Positions 1 to 8,063 of a stretch of 45,952 bases of DNA are shown piece after piece; position 1 is the first letter of the stretch, and the number at the start of each line of letters is the position of its first letter. The notes beneath the pieces were generated by a model that had not been told where the DNA came from, searched no databases, and saw only the letters and a list, made by a program, of their open reading frames with translations. Source of the DNA: Chroococcopsis sp964623815 (lineage in GTDB: Bacteria; Cyanobacteriota; Cyanobacteriia; Cyanobacteriales; Microcystaceae); assembly GCA_964623815.1 (NCBI GenBank), contig CAZUVR010000034.1, positions 1-45,952 of the forward strand. Reading direction: 5' to 3'. The translations under genes were made by a program, and so were the position numbers.

Positions 1-272
1 AAGGTGGTTCTATTGAGAAATTCTTGATTACCCACACGGGTTGAAAGCCCCGATACTTTCTCGTTAAGGGTTTTTATCTCTCCCGTTAACCTTTCGTCCA
101 ATGCTTTTATCTCGCCCTTGATTTCGGCTTGTCCTATCTCAAGAGTCGTCACTTTCTCCTCAAGCTTGTCAAGGCGTTGATCGACTTTATCAAAGCGATC
201 GTTTATATTCTTTTGCAGATTATCGAATAGCTCTTTAATGTCGTAGGTTACGGTTATCGGTGATTGGCTCAT
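1..272 (-). CDS. Coiled-coil protein, 3' end cut by window edge
   Basis: Reading the minus strand from the ATG at 272 gives 90 codons without a stop before the window ends, so only the N-terminal part is visible. It begins MSQSPITVTYDIKELFDNLQ and continues with heptad-like stretches rich in Lys, Glu and Leu (FDKVDQRLDKLEEKV, then LDERLTGEIKTLNEKV), typical of a long coiled coil. Similar small coiled-coil proteins are common next to cyanobacterial accessory genes and have no assigned function. An AGGA about ten bases upstream of the ATG, inside the end of the preceding reading frame, could serve as ribosome binding site. No catalytic motif is seen. I cannot assign a function. Confidence 0.6.
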   Translation of the reverse strand, partial: MSQSPITVTYDIKELFDNLQKNINDRFDKVDQRLDKLEEKVTTLEIGQAEIKGEIKALDERLTGEIKTLNEKVSGLSTRVGNQEFLNRTT

Positions 273-276
273 GATG

Positions 277-672
277 TTATAGTCCTAAATATCTATTGAT
301 TGAATGAATAGATGCCGCTAGGACGGTTCCTTTATAGGGTATAACCGAGATACCTTCCGCCTCGAAAAACGCAAGTAGCCGCAGGAGTTCGGTATTGAGG
401 ATGAGATTTTTCTTCGTATTTTCTAGAAAGCTGATTTTTAAAGTAGAAGCGATCGCCAGGGGTAGCGCACCGGAATATATTTCCTTCAAGCCCCGGTACA
501 GCAGGGGAAGGAAGCGATGTTTATTGGCCAGGGTTAACAGATAATCCCAGTCAATTTCTTGCTGAAGTAGGAATTGTACCTGAGAGGCTATCGATTCGGC
601 TATCCTCACGCTCGTACAGTATAAGAGTAATCGAGCTTCGGGAGAGGGGTTCGGAACAAGTGGGCTATACAA
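277..672 (-). pseudogene. Truncated nucleotidyltransferase-family gene (NTP_transf_5-like)
   Basis: The 131-residue frame resembles the N-terminal third of the NTP_transf_5 family: a SPEARLLLYC start, helices ending in FLPLLYRGLKEI, and the LLAFFEAEGISVIPYKGTVL segment that normally leads into the catalytic domain. Here the frame stops about twelve residues after the YKG motif. The conserved acidic strand (DLDxxV type) that binds metal is absent, and family members are usually about 350-400 residues. The only start is a TTG, with a TAA in frame just upstream. The stop lies four bases before the start of the coiled-coil gene, so the lost 3' part was probably replaced when that gene arrived. 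The family assignment is from memory of its motifs. I regard it as a non-functional remnant. Confidence 0.6.
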
Positions 673-697
673 GGCTAAATTCGATTATGAGCTAGTT

Positions 698-1009
698 TTA
701 GACACCGAAAAACTTTTTCACTTCGGCGACGGCCGATTTAATATTCTCTAGGCGGATACCGAGGATGGCGAGAATACCAGTGATGATAAGGATAACACCG
801 AGGAAGAAATTGCGATCATACAAGAATAAACCTACGAGAACGATAAAATAGGGGGAGAGTATAGCGCTCAGTCTCTCAACCACCTTAACGCTCTCTGGAG
901 CAGGTTCAACGTTAACGGGGGGATAAAGGTTAGGTTTCGGGGGAAACATTATCTCCGGTAAGTCTTTAACTTCGGGTGAGGTGGGTTGTTTGGGAGGTTG
1001 CTCGTACAT
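698..1009 (-). CDS. Small membrane protein with proline-rich N terminus
   Basis: A 103-residue protein. Residues 1 to about 40 are hydrophilic and proline-rich (MYEQPPKQPTSPEVKD, then FPPKPNLYPP). About residues 49-88 are hydrophobic and form one long or two short membrane helices (LSPYFIVLVGLFLYDRNFF, then a run of Ile, Leu and Gly). It ends in a short basic segment, VKKFFGV. There is no signal peptidase site, so it is probably an inner or thylakoid membrane protein with a cytoplasmic N-terminal tail. It lies 25 bases upstream of the truncated nucleotidyltransferase frame on the same strand. I do not recognise the family and assign no function. Confidence 0.55.
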   Translation of the reverse strand: MYEQPPKQPTSPEVKDLPEIMFPPKPNLYPPVNVEPAPESVKVVERLSAILSPYFIVLVGLFLYDRNFFLGVILIITGILAILGIRLENIKSAVAEVKKFFGV

Positions 1010-1048
1010 CTTCTACACTATTTCTGATCTAATGGTTTTATCTTACTG

Positions 1049-1083
1049 CGGGAATCGGGAATCGGGAATCGGGAGTTGGGAGT
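1049..1083. repeat. Heptanucleotide tandem repeat (STRR-type)
   Basis: Five direct heptamers follow one another: CGGGAAT three times, then CGGGAGT and TGGGAGT, fading into a G-run. Heptamer tandem repeats of this kind (STRR sequences) are known from several cyanobacteria. It sits in the spacer between two minus-strand genes. A 60-codon plus-strand frame running through it is not a gene. Confidence 0.75.
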
Positions 1084-1165
1084 GGGGGACAGAAATCTTG
1101 GCATTCATGGTTAAAGGATTTGAAAACTGCTGTAACCAAGAACTCAATCTAGCCCTGGGGTAAAA

Positions 1166-1423
1166 TTATTTTTCCAGTCTGGTAACGTACCATTGAAGAT
1201 AATCACCGTCTTTTAAATCTATCTGACAGAAATTATCTCTCAGGTAAGACGCTTGTTTTTCTGTATTATCGAAACGCTCCAACTCTCGCGGTAGGGTGTC
1301 GAGACGATTTTCAATCACCTCTTGTAATTTCACCAATAATTCCTCGGGTGTCAAAAATTGTTCGGGTTGGTCGGGTTGGAGGACTACAAAATAATCCTCT
1401 TGATACATAATAGAATCTGGCAT
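1166..1423 (-). CDS. Chlororespiratory reduction protein 7 (CRR7) homologue
   Basis: An 85-residue soluble protein matching the CRR7 family (DUF3571): start MPDSIMYQEDYFVVLQ, middle EQFLTPEELLVKLQEVIE, and the characteristic end YLQWYVTRLEK. Length is as expected. In plants CRR7 is an assembly or stability factor of the chloroplast NADH dehydrogenase-like (NDH-1) complex. The cyanobacterial form is widespread and presumably acts on thylakoid NDH-1, but I infer this from the plant work. The gene is alone on the minus strand, divergent from selO with only 41 bases between the start codons, so the two promoters must overlap. Start at ATG 1423; a second Met at residue 6 is possible. Confidence 0.85.
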   Translation of the reverse strand: MPDSIMYQEDYFVVLQPDQPEQFLTPEELLVKLQEVIENRLDTLPRELERFDNTEKQASYLRDNFCQIDLKDGDYLQWYVTRLEK

Positions 1424-1464
1424 CGGTGTTCTATAGTCTTTATCACTTTATAGTTTAACTTCCC

Positions 1465-2886
1465 ATGACCTCTACCCTGGCTAATCCCTTCCTCAACTTC
1501 GACTATGAACCGGCGATGTATAGTTTAGGCCCCGACTATTACGACGAAGTTAAGGCCGCCAGCTTCCCGACTCATATCCTCCGTTTCCGCAACGATGCCT
1601 TATTACCCCTACTGGGTTTATCTCCCGAGTCGGTAAAGGATGAACATTTTATCGAGGCTTTCGGCAAGTTTGAAAGCGTTACCCCGTTTCTAGCCCTACG
1701 CTATCACGGTTATCAATTCGGGGAATACAATCCTTTTTTAGGCGATGGCAGGGGTTTTCTCTACGGACAGGTAAGGGGTATAGATGGAAATTTATATGAT
1801 TTCGGGACAAAAGGCTCGGGGCGCACTCCCTATTCTCGCACCGCTGACGGCCGGTTAACCCTCAAAGGCGGTGTGCGCGAAGTATTAGCCGCCGAAGCTC
1901 TCCACTCCTTGGGTGTTAACACTTCTCGCTGTTTGAGTTTGGTAGAAACGGGGGAATCCCTCTGGCGTGGTGATGAACCTTCCCCGACTCGCTCATCGGT
2001 TATGATCCGTTTTAGTTGCTCTCACATTCGCTTCGGTACTTTTGAACGCTTACATCATATAAAAAGACCGGATTTAATTACTAAATTATTAGATCATGTC
2101 ATCACTTATTACTATCCCGAAGTGAGCGAGGGGGAAGATAAATACATCAACTTTTATGCTTGTTTGGTGGAAAGGGTAGCCAAGTTAGTCGCTCAATGGA
2201 TGGCGGCGGGGTTCTGTCACGGGGTTCTCAATACTGATAATATGTCTATTACTGGGGAAAGCTTTGACTACGGCCCCTATGCTTTCATTCCCACTTATGA
2301 CCCTAACTTTACTTCTGCTTATTTTGATTACGGCGGGCGTTATAGCTACGGTAATCAAGCCTACATCTGCCGTCTCAATCTGGAAATGTTACAGGCACCT
2401 TTAGCAATGGTAATTCCTTTTCTGGAATTAAACAAAATTCTAGATAGTTTTCAAACTCAGTATCTTAACCATTACTATCAATTGATTTTGACAAAATTGG
2501 GAATAGATAATTATTTTGATCCTGAATGTTTAAGATTAGTAGAAACAACAATAGATTTATTAGAAGAGACAAAAATAGGTTATCATGATTTTTTCAGCTC
2601 TCTGACGGAAAGTTTTAATCAAGGGTGGTGGCAAAATCAAAATTTAATCCTAGAAAATGCAGAATTACCCTCAGGAAATTGGAGTAACTGGCGATCGCTA
2701 TATCATAAAGTGCTAACTGATTTACCACCCGAAAAGAGGGTAAACGTGGGTAATACACTGCAAAAATATAACCCGAAAACGGCGTTACTGAGACCGGTAA
2801 TAGAAGCGGTGTGGGAATCCATCACCAAGGATGACGACTGGCAACCTTTTCGGGAATTAGTAAGGAAGTTACAAACCAAAGGGTGA
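1465..2886 (+). CDS. selO: Protein adenylyltransferase SelO (YdiU family)
   Basis: A 473-residue pseudokinase-fold enzyme of the SelO/YdiU family. Characterised members transfer AMP from ATP to Ser, Thr or Tyr of target proteins and are linked to redox stress. Visible family signatures are YHGYQFGEYNPFLGDGRG (about residues 80-97), the LKGGVREVLAAEALHSLGV segment (133-151), the catalytic-loop equivalent HGVLNTDNM (252-260) and the metal-binding DYGP (268-271). Eukaryotic and some bacterial members end in a selenocysteine; here the C terminus (RELVRKLQTKG) has neither Sec nor Cys. Length is typical of the bacterial form. It begins at ATG 1465, divergent from the CRR7 gene, and is followed after 34 bases by rph on the same strand. 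Confidence 0.93.
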   Translation: MTSTLANPFLNFDYEPAMYSLGPDYYDEVKAASFPTHILRFRNDALLPLLGLSPESVKDEHFIEAFGKFESVTPFLALRYHGYQFGEYNPFLGDGRGFLYGQVRGIDGNLYDFGTKGSGRTPYSRTADGRLTLKGGVREVLAAEALHSLGVNTSRCLSLVETGESLWRGDEPSPTRSSVMIRFSCSHIRFGTFERLHHIKRPDLITKLLDHVITYYYPEVSEGEDKYINFYACLVERVAKLVAQWMAAGFCHGVLNTDNMSITGESFDYGPYAFIPTYDPNFTSAYFDYGGRYSYGNQAYICRLNLEMLQAPLAMVIPFLELNKILDSFQTQYLNHYYQLILTKLGIDNYFDPECLRLVETTIDLLEETKIGYHDFFSSLTESFNQGWWQNQNLILENAELPSGNWSNWRSLYHKVLTDLPPEKRVNVGNTLQKYNPKTALLRPVIEAVWESITKDDDWQPFRELVRKLQTKG

Positions 2887-2920
2887 TAAAATTGCCGAGA
2901 GATTTTACAGAGATTAAACC

Positions 2921-3646
2921 ATGTCCTGGCAACGTCCTGACGATCGCACGCCTACTCAATTACGCTCGGTTCGCTTTGAACCCGAATACACCCGCTATTC
3001 TCCTGGCTCCGTTTTAGCCTGTTTTGGTGATACAAAAGTATTATGTAACGTAGCCGTACAGCCCGGTGTACCCAAATTCCTATTCAATAGCGGTAAGGGC
3101 TGGCTAACGGCAGAATATCGAATGTTACCCCAGGCGACACACCAGAGACAACAGAGAGAGTTGATGAGTTTATCGGGTAGAACCCAGGAGATTCAAAGGT
3201 TGATAGGGCGTAGTCTCCGCTCCTGTTTAGATTTTCAAATTCTAGGCGAAAGAACTATCATCGTGGACACAGATGTAATTCAAGCCGACGCGGGCACACG
3301 CACCACCGCCATCACCGGGGGTTATGTAGCGTTGAGTTTGGCGGTGAAAAAACTTCTCTCTACTGGGGAATTAGAAAAGTCTCCCCTGGTTTCTCAGGTG
3401 GCGGCTGTCTCGGTAGGATTGATCGAGGGTAAGCCTTATTTAGATTTAAACTATACCGAAGATACCCGCGCCGAAATCGATTTTAATGTCGTCATGCGGG
3501 GCGATATGAATTTGATCGAGGTACAGGGTACTGCGGAAGCCGATAGCTTTAGCCGACAACAATTAAATCAAATTTTAGACCTGGCCGAGTCGGGTATTAA
3601 ACAGTTATTCCTCCTACAGAATCAAGTCATCGATGGGGTTGATTAG
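2921..3646 (+). CDS. rph: Ribonuclease PH
   Basis: A 241-residue phosphorolytic 3'-5' exoribonuclease that trims tRNA 3' ends before CCA maturation. Family marks are the N-terminal PDDRTPTQLRSVRFEP, the GWLTAEYRMLP strand, the SGRTQEIQRLIGRSLR segment that shapes the phosphate site, and DTDVIQADAGTRTTAI carrying the catalytic Asp. Length and start agree with bacterial RNase PH, and the protein normally forms hexameric rings. The usual DCDVIQADGG is slightly changed to DTDVIQADAG, which should be tolerated. The gene follows selO by 34 bases and precedes tpiA by about 65 bases on the same strand, so it may share transcription with selO. Confidence 0.96.
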   Translation: MSWQRPDDRTPTQLRSVRFEPEYTRYSPGSVLACFGDTKVLCNVAVQPGVPKFLFNSGKGWLTAEYRMLPQATHQRQQRELMSLSGRTQEIQRLIGRSLRSCLDFQILGERTIIVDTDVIQADAGTRTTAITGGYVALSLAVKKLLSTGELEKSPLVSQVAAVSVGLIEGKPYLDLNYTEDTRAEIDFNVVMRGDMNLIEVQGTAEADSFSRQQLNQILDLAESGIKQLFLLQNQVIDGVD

Positions 3647-3711
3647 GGGAGCGAAAAGTCTTACAGTGTAGGTTGCAATTATATTAAAGTTCATTAGAGA
3701 TATATCAAACA

Positions 3712-4437
3712 GTGCCTAAAGTTGTTATCGCTGGTAATTGGAAAATGTATAAAACTCAAGCGGAAGCCTTAGAGTTTATACAAGTATTTAAGTCACTTTT
3801 AGACAATACTCCGGAAGATAGAGAAGTTATCCTCTGCGCCCCGTTTACGAATCTGCCCGTGCTGTCGAAAATACTTCACGGTAGCTTTATCCGTTTAGGC
3901 GCACAAAATATTCACTGGGAGAAAGCCGGGGCCTACACGGGAGAAATTTCCGGGCCGATGCTTTATGAAATCGGGGTGAATTACGTAATCATCGGTCATA
4001 GCGAGCGCCGTCAATATTTCGGTGAGACGGATGAGACAGCTAATTTAAGGGTATTGGCGGCTCAGAGTCATGGACTAACCCCGATTCTCTGCGTCGGAGA
4101 AAGTAAAGCCCAGAGAGACGCAGGCCAAACAGAAGAGATAATTATCAAGCAAGTGCAGAAAGGGTTGGTGAATGTAGATCAGGGTAATCTGATCATAGCC
4201 TACGAGCCGATCTGGGCGATCGGTACCGGGGATACCTGCGAAGCGAGTGAAGCTAATCGCGTTATTGGCTTGATCCGTGATCAATTAAAGAATCGGAATG
4301 TAACGATTCAATACGGGGGCTCAGTTAAACCGGATAATATCGATGAGATCATGGCACAACCGGAGATAGATGGCGCTTTAGTGGGTGGTGCTAGTTTAGA
4401 TGCGAAAGGATTCGCCCGGATAGTTAATTATCAATAA
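3712..4437 (+). CDS. tpiA: Triosephosphate isomerase
   Basis: A 241-residue TIM-barrel enzyme interconverting glyceraldehyde-3-phosphate and dihydroxyacetone phosphate in glycolysis and the Calvin cycle. The substrate-binding Asn and Lys are in GNWKM (residues 8-12), the catalytic His in GHSERR, the catalytic Glu in AYEPIWAIGTG with the mobile loop following, and the phosphate-binding IQYGGSV and DGALVGGAS near the end. Length is near normal (about 250). The start is a GTG at 3712, immediately before PKVVIAGNWKM, and no ATG would retain the N-terminal strand. A strong hairpin with a T-run lies directly after the stop. Confidence 0.97.
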   Translation: MPKVVIAGNWKMYKTQAEALEFIQVFKSLLDNTPEDREVILCAPFTNLPVLSKILHGSFIRLGAQNIHWEKAGAYTGEISGPMLYEIGVNYVIIGHSERRQYFGETDETANLRVLAAQSHGLTPILCVGESKAQRDAGQTEEIIIKQVQKGLVNVDQGNLIIAYEPIWAIGTGDTCEASEANRVIGLIRDQLKNRNVTIQYGGSVKPDNIDEIMAQPEIDGALVGGASLDAKGFARIVNYQ

Positions 4438-4440
4438 GTA

Positions 4441-4495
4441 AAAAGGAAATGTCTAAAATCCTGAAGCAGTTGGGTTTTAGGCTTTCCTTTTTCGC
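4441..4495 (+). terminator. Rho-independent terminator of tpiA (probably bidirectional)
   Basis: Two nested stems: an outer AAAAGGAAA (4441-4449) pairs with TTTCCTTTT, and an inner CTAAAATCC (4453-4461) pairs with GGGTTTTAG (4472-4480), with one T-G wobble. The loop is TGAAGCAGTT. A T-run follows on the plus strand. The A-run on the other side gives a T-run on the minus strand, so the DUF362 transcript arriving from the right could also end here. The same loop recurs in the terminator at 8605-8628. Confidence 0.85.
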
Positions 4496-4564
4496 AATCG
4501 GAGGGTGATATTGACTTTATGTCTTATCCTGAGCTTATGATGAATACAAAAGTTTTGATGTATT

Positions 4565-5524
4565 CTATTTAACCGAATATGATTGTAATCGCTCTTTGAT
4601 CCATTGAATATAAAGATGTTTAAAGGTCGAGCGAACCACGCGGGGTAAACCGAAATCGATCGGCATTATATTATCAGGATATAACCAATCTTCTACCGCC
4701 AATTCCCAGGGAGTGCGGAGGGGAAAATTTATTTCATCGAGGGCTTTTCCATAGCCGAGACGGTTTTGAGCTGAGATGGTGGGGATGGGTAAATCGTCCC
4801 CTCCTAATAGGGAAACCATAGCACGATCGAGCGCAAAGACATCGGGCGACGCGCCTAACACCCCCAATCGTCTCGGTTTGCCACCACTAGGGCCGTTGCC
4901 CTCATGGCCGATGATACCATCGACTATAGTTAAATCTGGATCTATCGCCTGGGCGGTTTCCACCAACATCTCGCCGAAACGGGCGCTCGATTTCCCCGCT
5001 TCCATGTGCCACCAAGCTTTCATCTTACCAGGCACGCAACCGAAGAGATTTTTCACCCCCAGGGTGAGCGTTAGTTGTACGTGAGATTTAACCTTAGGTA
5101 AATTAATCACCACGTCGGCGGACATAGCCTCTTTCGAGAGACGCAGATGATTAAAACTATCAGATACGGTTTGATATTTCTGCCCAGTAAACTCGACTAC
5201 GGGCAGGTTAATTTTTTCCAACCAGGGTAAATATCCGTTAGCTTTCGCAACTCCGGAGGCACTGCCGAAAGCCGGGCTATCTCCTATAAATGGTTCACCC
5301 CCCGCCTCTTTCACTAGGAGGGCGACACAGTAGACTAATTCGGGGCGGGTGACACATTCGGCCCCCGGGCGGGAGCCGGTGAGCAGATTGGGTTTTAATA
5401 ATACCCTGTCTCCCGATTTGACTATCGCCGTCATTCCGCCTAGGGGGGCTAAGAGGGTTTTGAGATTTTCCACTAGGATAGATGGCTCGTAGTCGCGGGC
5501 GCGGAGTAAAGAGACTGTGGACAT
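4565..5524 (-). CDS. DUF362 domain protein
   Basis: A 319-residue protein of the DUF362 family. The family core is visible: VKSGDRVLLKPNLLTG (about residues 35-50), GEPFIGDSPAFGSA, SADVVINLPKVKSHVQ, LTLGVKNLFGCVPGKMKAWWH, and VDGIIGHEGNGPSGGKPR. DUF362 proteins are often fused to 4Fe-4S ferredoxin domains; this one has no CxxCxxC cluster and is the stand-alone form common in cyanobacteria. The enzymatic role is not established. It starts at ATG 5524, only three bases after the map stop, so the two genes are almost certainly co-transcribed and possibly translationally coupled. Confidence 0.85.
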   Translation of the reverse strand: MSTVSLLRARDYEPSILVENLKTLLAPLGGMTAIVKSGDRVLLKPNLLTGSRPGAECVTRPELVYCVALLVKEAGGEPFIGDSPAFGSASGVAKANGYLPWLEKINLPVVEFTGQKYQTVSDSFNHLRLSKEAMSADVVINLPKVKSHVQLTLTLGVKNLFGCVPGKMKAWWHMEAGKSSARFGEMLVETAQAIDPDLTIVDGIIGHEGNGPSGGKPRRLGVLGASPDVFALDRAMVSLLGGDDLPIPTISAQNRLGYGKALDEINFPLRTPWELAVEDWLYPDNIMPIDFGLPRVVRSTFKHLYIQWIKERLQSYSVK

Positions 5525-5527
5525 GGT

Positions 5528-6379
5528 TTATAGTGAGGTTCGATCGGTGAGTATTTCATAACCAGTTGCGGTTACTAATACAGTATGCTCGAATTGCGCT
5601 GATAAAGTATTATCCATTGTTACCACCGTCCATTTATCTTTAAGGGTGCGGGTATGTTTGGAACCAGCGTTTAAAATTGGTTCTATCGCCAGCGTCATAC
5701 CGGCTTTTAATTTCACGTTGGGTAATGAGTTGGTGCGGAAGTTGAACACCGCTGGCTCCTCATGTAATTTTCTCCCGACTCCATGCCCTGTGAAGTCTTC
5801 CACTACTTTAAAGCCGTTAGCTTTTACATAGTCTTCGATGGCACCAGCTATATCGAGGAGATAGTTACCCGCTTTCACCTGGGCGATACCCTTATATAGT
5901 GCTTTTTCGGCTACTTCGATCAGTTTGGCGGCTTTCGGTGTTACGGTGCCTACAGCGATCGTTATACACGAGTCACCGTGATAACCTTGATAGAAAGCGC
6001 CCGTGTCTACTTTTAACACGTCTCCGTTTCTGATAACTTTTTTCTTATTAGGTATACCGTGAACTACTTCGTTATTGATGGAGGCGCAGATGGAACCCGG
6101 GAAACCATAATAACCTTTAAAGCTAGGGGTTGCTCCCATTTCCCTGATTCTGCTTTCGGCGTAAGCGTCTAAATCGGCGGTTGTCATACCGGGTTTGACT
6201 ATTTGCGAGATTTCTTTGAGTACGGTAGCGACGATACGGCCCGATTGTCTCATGATTTCTATTTCGGGGTTCGATTTAATTTCGATTCCCCGTCTGTTAC
6301 TCTTTTTTGGTGTCGGTAATCCTGTGGTTTCAGTTTCTGCTTTGGCTTTGGGGGAAAGTAAATTAGTAAGTAGGTTCAT
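5528..6379 (-). CDS. map: Methionine aminopeptidase, type I
   Basis: A 283-residue metalloprotease that removes N-terminal methionine from nascent proteins. The five metal ligands are recognisable: Asp in KVDTGAFYQGYHGDSC (two Asp), His in TGHGVGRKLHEEP, Glu in AIEPILNAG, and Glu in SAQFEHTVLVT. The first 35 or so residues (from MNLLTNLLSPKAKAE, rich in Lys, Thr and Pro) precede the conserved start GIEIKSNPEIEIMRQSGRIV. They form an N-terminal extension that several cyanobacterial paralogues have. An alternative start inside the extension would need a non-ATG codon. It is first in a two-gene unit with the DUF362 gene. Confidence 0.95.
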   Translation of the reverse strand: MNLLTNLLSPKAKAETETTGLPTPKKSNRRGIEIKSNPEIEIMRQSGRIVATVLKEISQIVKPGMTTADLDAYAESRIREMGATPSFKGYYGFPGSICASINNEVVHGIPNKKKVIRNGDVLKVDTGAFYQGYHGDSCITIAVGTVTPKAAKLIEVAEKALYKGIAQVKAGNYLLDIAGAIEDYVKANGFKVVEDFTGHGVGRKLHEEPAVFNFRTNSLPNVKLKAGMTLAIEPILNAGSKHTRTLKDKWTVVTMDNTLSAQFEHTVLVTATGYEILTDRTSL

Positions 6380-6512
6380 TTTTAGATGGGTATCTTTATT
6401 GGATCGCGCTTGGTTGTAACTTATGAGATATTGAAAATTTTAACATCTACATAAAGATTTTTCTTGATACTAATTATCTTTGGTGTGATTGCAGTTTATT
6501 TTCAATTTATTC

Positions 6513-6541
6513 ACCACAGAGACACAGATAACACAGAGGAG
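6513..6541. repeat. Dispersed repeat, copy A (ACCACAGAGACACAG type)
   Basis: A 29-base sequence beginning ACCACAGAGACACA and ending ACACAGAGGAG. The same 29 bases, with two differences, occur at 41996-42024. Here it lies in the 277-base spacer between cobW and map, with no gene around it. Sequences of this type are scattered in many bacterial genomes; their origin is not known to me. Confidence 0.7.
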
Positions 6542-6589
6542 TTTGCTATGGGTATGATTAGAAATTCACATAATAGTACATAATAGTAA

Positions 6590-6617
6590 GTTCCACAAAA
6601 TTTATCTCTTGTGGAAC
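6590..6617 (-). terminator. Inverted repeat behind the CobW gene
   Basis: GTTCCACAA (6590-6598) and TTGTGGAAC (6609-6617) form a perfect nine-base-pair stem around a ten-base loop, 40 bases beyond the CobW stop. On the minus strand the stem is followed only by TTAC, so it is a weak terminator or an RNA 3'-end stabiliser. The position makes a role at the end of this transcript the likeliest reading. Confidence 0.5.
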
Positions 6618-6656
6618 GGATAATATTTTCTAGTTTATTGCCAGGTTTTGAACTTG

Positions 6657-7820
6657 CTATCTGCCAAACCCTTTACCTCTATTGTTGCTAGAAAGACAGA
6701 GACAGTTTTCAATCTGTTTTTTAAGAGTATCATGGTCTAAATTCTGACCGATCAAAACTAATTGATTTTTCTTCTCGCCCTTCCACTCATCATCTTCTAG
6801 GGTGAAACGTTTCCCGCTCAGATGAAATATGTGACGTTTCGGACTTTCATCAAACCACAGAATCCCTTTAGCCCGGAAGATATTTTCCGTCAATTGATTA
6901 TCGAGAAAATATTGGAATTTGCGAATATTAAAAGGTTTATCGCTGGCGAAGGATAGAGAGGTAAATCCATCTACTTCTAAATGATTGGAATGGTGATGGT
7001 GATGATGGTCGTGGTCGTGATCGTGTCCGCAGTTATGATGATCGTGGGCGCTCCGCGTGCCTTCAGCATCGTGATCGTGTTCACAGTTATGATGATCGTG
7101 ATCGTGGGCGCTCTGCGTGCCTTCGGCATCGTGGTCGTGGTCGTGATGTTCTTCCTGACCGAAATATTTATCGGACTCGAATAGCCCTACACTTAATATT
7201 AAAGGTAAGGGGACTTGAGATTTCGATGTTCGTAAGATTCGGGCCGACTCTTTCATATCCCTAATTCTCACTTCTAATCTATCTACATCGGCTTCATCGA
7301 CTAGGTCGGTTTTATTTAGAACTATAATATCACCGTAAGTTATCTGACTTTGGGCCGCTTGGGAATTGAAGAGATCGAGACTGAAATTAGCACAATCTAC
7401 CAGGGTGACGATCGAATCTAATCGCGTCATCTCCCTTAATTCCGTACCTAAGAAGGTGAGGGCAACTGGTAAAGGGTCGGCGAGTCCGGTAGTTTCTACC
7501 ACTAAATAATCTATTTTTTCTGGTCTTTCTAATACTTTATATACTGCCTGAACTAGATCTTCATTGATGGTGCAGCAAATACAACCGTTGTTGAGTTCTA
7601 CCATACTTTCATCGGCGGAGATGATCAATTCGTTATCGATACCGATTTCTCCAAATTCGTTAACCAAGACCGCCGTTTTCAGTCCCTGCTGATTGCTGAG
7701 GATATGATTGAGTAGGGTGGTTTTACCGCTACCTAAGAAACCTGTGATGATGGTGACGGGTAAGCCTTTCTTGGGAGCATCCATGAGGCTTGAGGTAGGT
7801 TGGGGTTCTACTGTCTGCAT
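6657..7820 (-). CDS. CobW/COG0523 family GTPase with His-rich metal-binding loop
   Basis: A 387-residue G3E GTPase of the CobW/COG0523 (ZNG1-like) family, thought to insert metal, often zinc, into client proteins. The P-loop is GFLGSGKTT (27-35), the metal-binding CICC follows ELNNG (80-83), and further motifs are ETTGLADP and the guanine-specificity LNKTD. The C-terminal CobW_C domain begins near HLEVDGFTSLSF. Between the GTPase and C-terminal domains lies a stretch of about 60 residues dominated by His and Asp. It contains a duplicated unit HDAEGTxSAHDH...HNC. This stretch probably buffers zinc or another divalent metal. The duplicated part coincides with DNA copies of a dispersed repeat. 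The gene is alone. The metal is inferred, not shown; no clear Zur box was seen. Confidence 0.88.
   Translation of the reverse strand: MQTVEPQPTSSLMDAPKKGLPVTIITGFLGSGKTTLLNHILSNQQGLKTAVLVNEFGEIGIDNELIISADESMVELNNGCICCTINEDLVQAVYKVLERPEKIDYLVVETTGLADPLPVALTFLGTELREMTRLDSIVTLVDCANFSLDLFNSQAAQSQITYGDIIVLNKTDLVDEADVDRLEVRIRDMKESARILRTSKSQVPLPLILSVGLFESDKYFGQEEHHDHDHDAEGTQSAHDHDHHNCEHDHDAEGTRSAHDHHNCGHDHDHDHHHHHHSNHLEVDGFTSLSFASDKPFNIRKFQYFLDNQLTENIFRAKGILWFDESPKRHIFHLSGKRFTLEDDEWKGEKKNQLVLIGQNLDHDTLKKQIENCLCLSSNNRGKGFGR
7043..7133. repeat. Two copies of a short dispersed repeat inside the CobW gene
   Basis: Copies at 7043-7073 and 7103-7133 share CGTGGGCGCT, then GCGTGCCTTC and GCATCGTG, and lie exactly 60 bases apart. 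They encode the non-histidine islands AEGTQSA and AEGTRSA in the His-rich loop. A third copy, inverted, lies between genes at 18847-18875. Each contains a short imperfect hairpin (GGCGC...GTGCC). The 60-base unit has been tandemly duplicated in frame. Confidence 0.7.
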
Positions 7821-7841
7821 AAGAAAAAAAATCGATAGCTA

Positions 7842-7881
7842 AATGGGAACCGGCACATAAGGGTGTGCTACCATTTCCATT
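7842..7881 (-). promoter_or_regulatory. Imperfect inverted repeat upstream of the CobW gene
   Basis: The outer arms AATGGGAA (7842-7849) and TTTCCATT (7874-7881) match with one exception, and the inner arms GCACA (7853-7857) and TGTGC (7864-7868) match perfectly. The site is 21-61 bases before the CobW start, so it could be an operator or a leader hairpin. It does not resemble the AT-rich Zur box I would expect, and the regulator is unknown. Confidence 0.35.
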
Positions 7882-8063
7882 CTAGTAATTTTCCCGTTAA
7901 ATATTTCTTGATCCGACGACTGCCTATAAAAGTATCTTAATTTTCGTTCGGGCGATTTTCGAGGCGTCTACCCTTTGTTCCAATCTCATTACCCTTTCCA
8001 TCGAGTAATAACGATCGCTCTCATCAGCAATAATAGGAATATACGATTGAAAACTAAACCCTT

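Noticed and set aside
1049..1083. Possible CRISPR array
   Set aside because: The repeats are seven bases long with no spacers; no cas genes are in the window.
981..1163. 60-codon plus-strand frame over a heptamer repeat
   Set aside because: It reads through tandem repeats, has no ribosome binding site and overlaps the start of a better gene on the other strand.
6981..7184. Plus-strand frame rich in Val, Met and Ile opposite the CobW His-rich loop
   Set aside because: It is simply the antisense of the His/Asp codon run.
7924..8055. Minus-strand open stretch with a protein-like reading (ESDRYYSMERVMRLEQRVDA)
   Set aside because: It has only an internal Met, an in-frame stop close upstream and no ribosome binding site; it lies in the CobW/META spacer. 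It might be an old coding remnant but I cannot support it.
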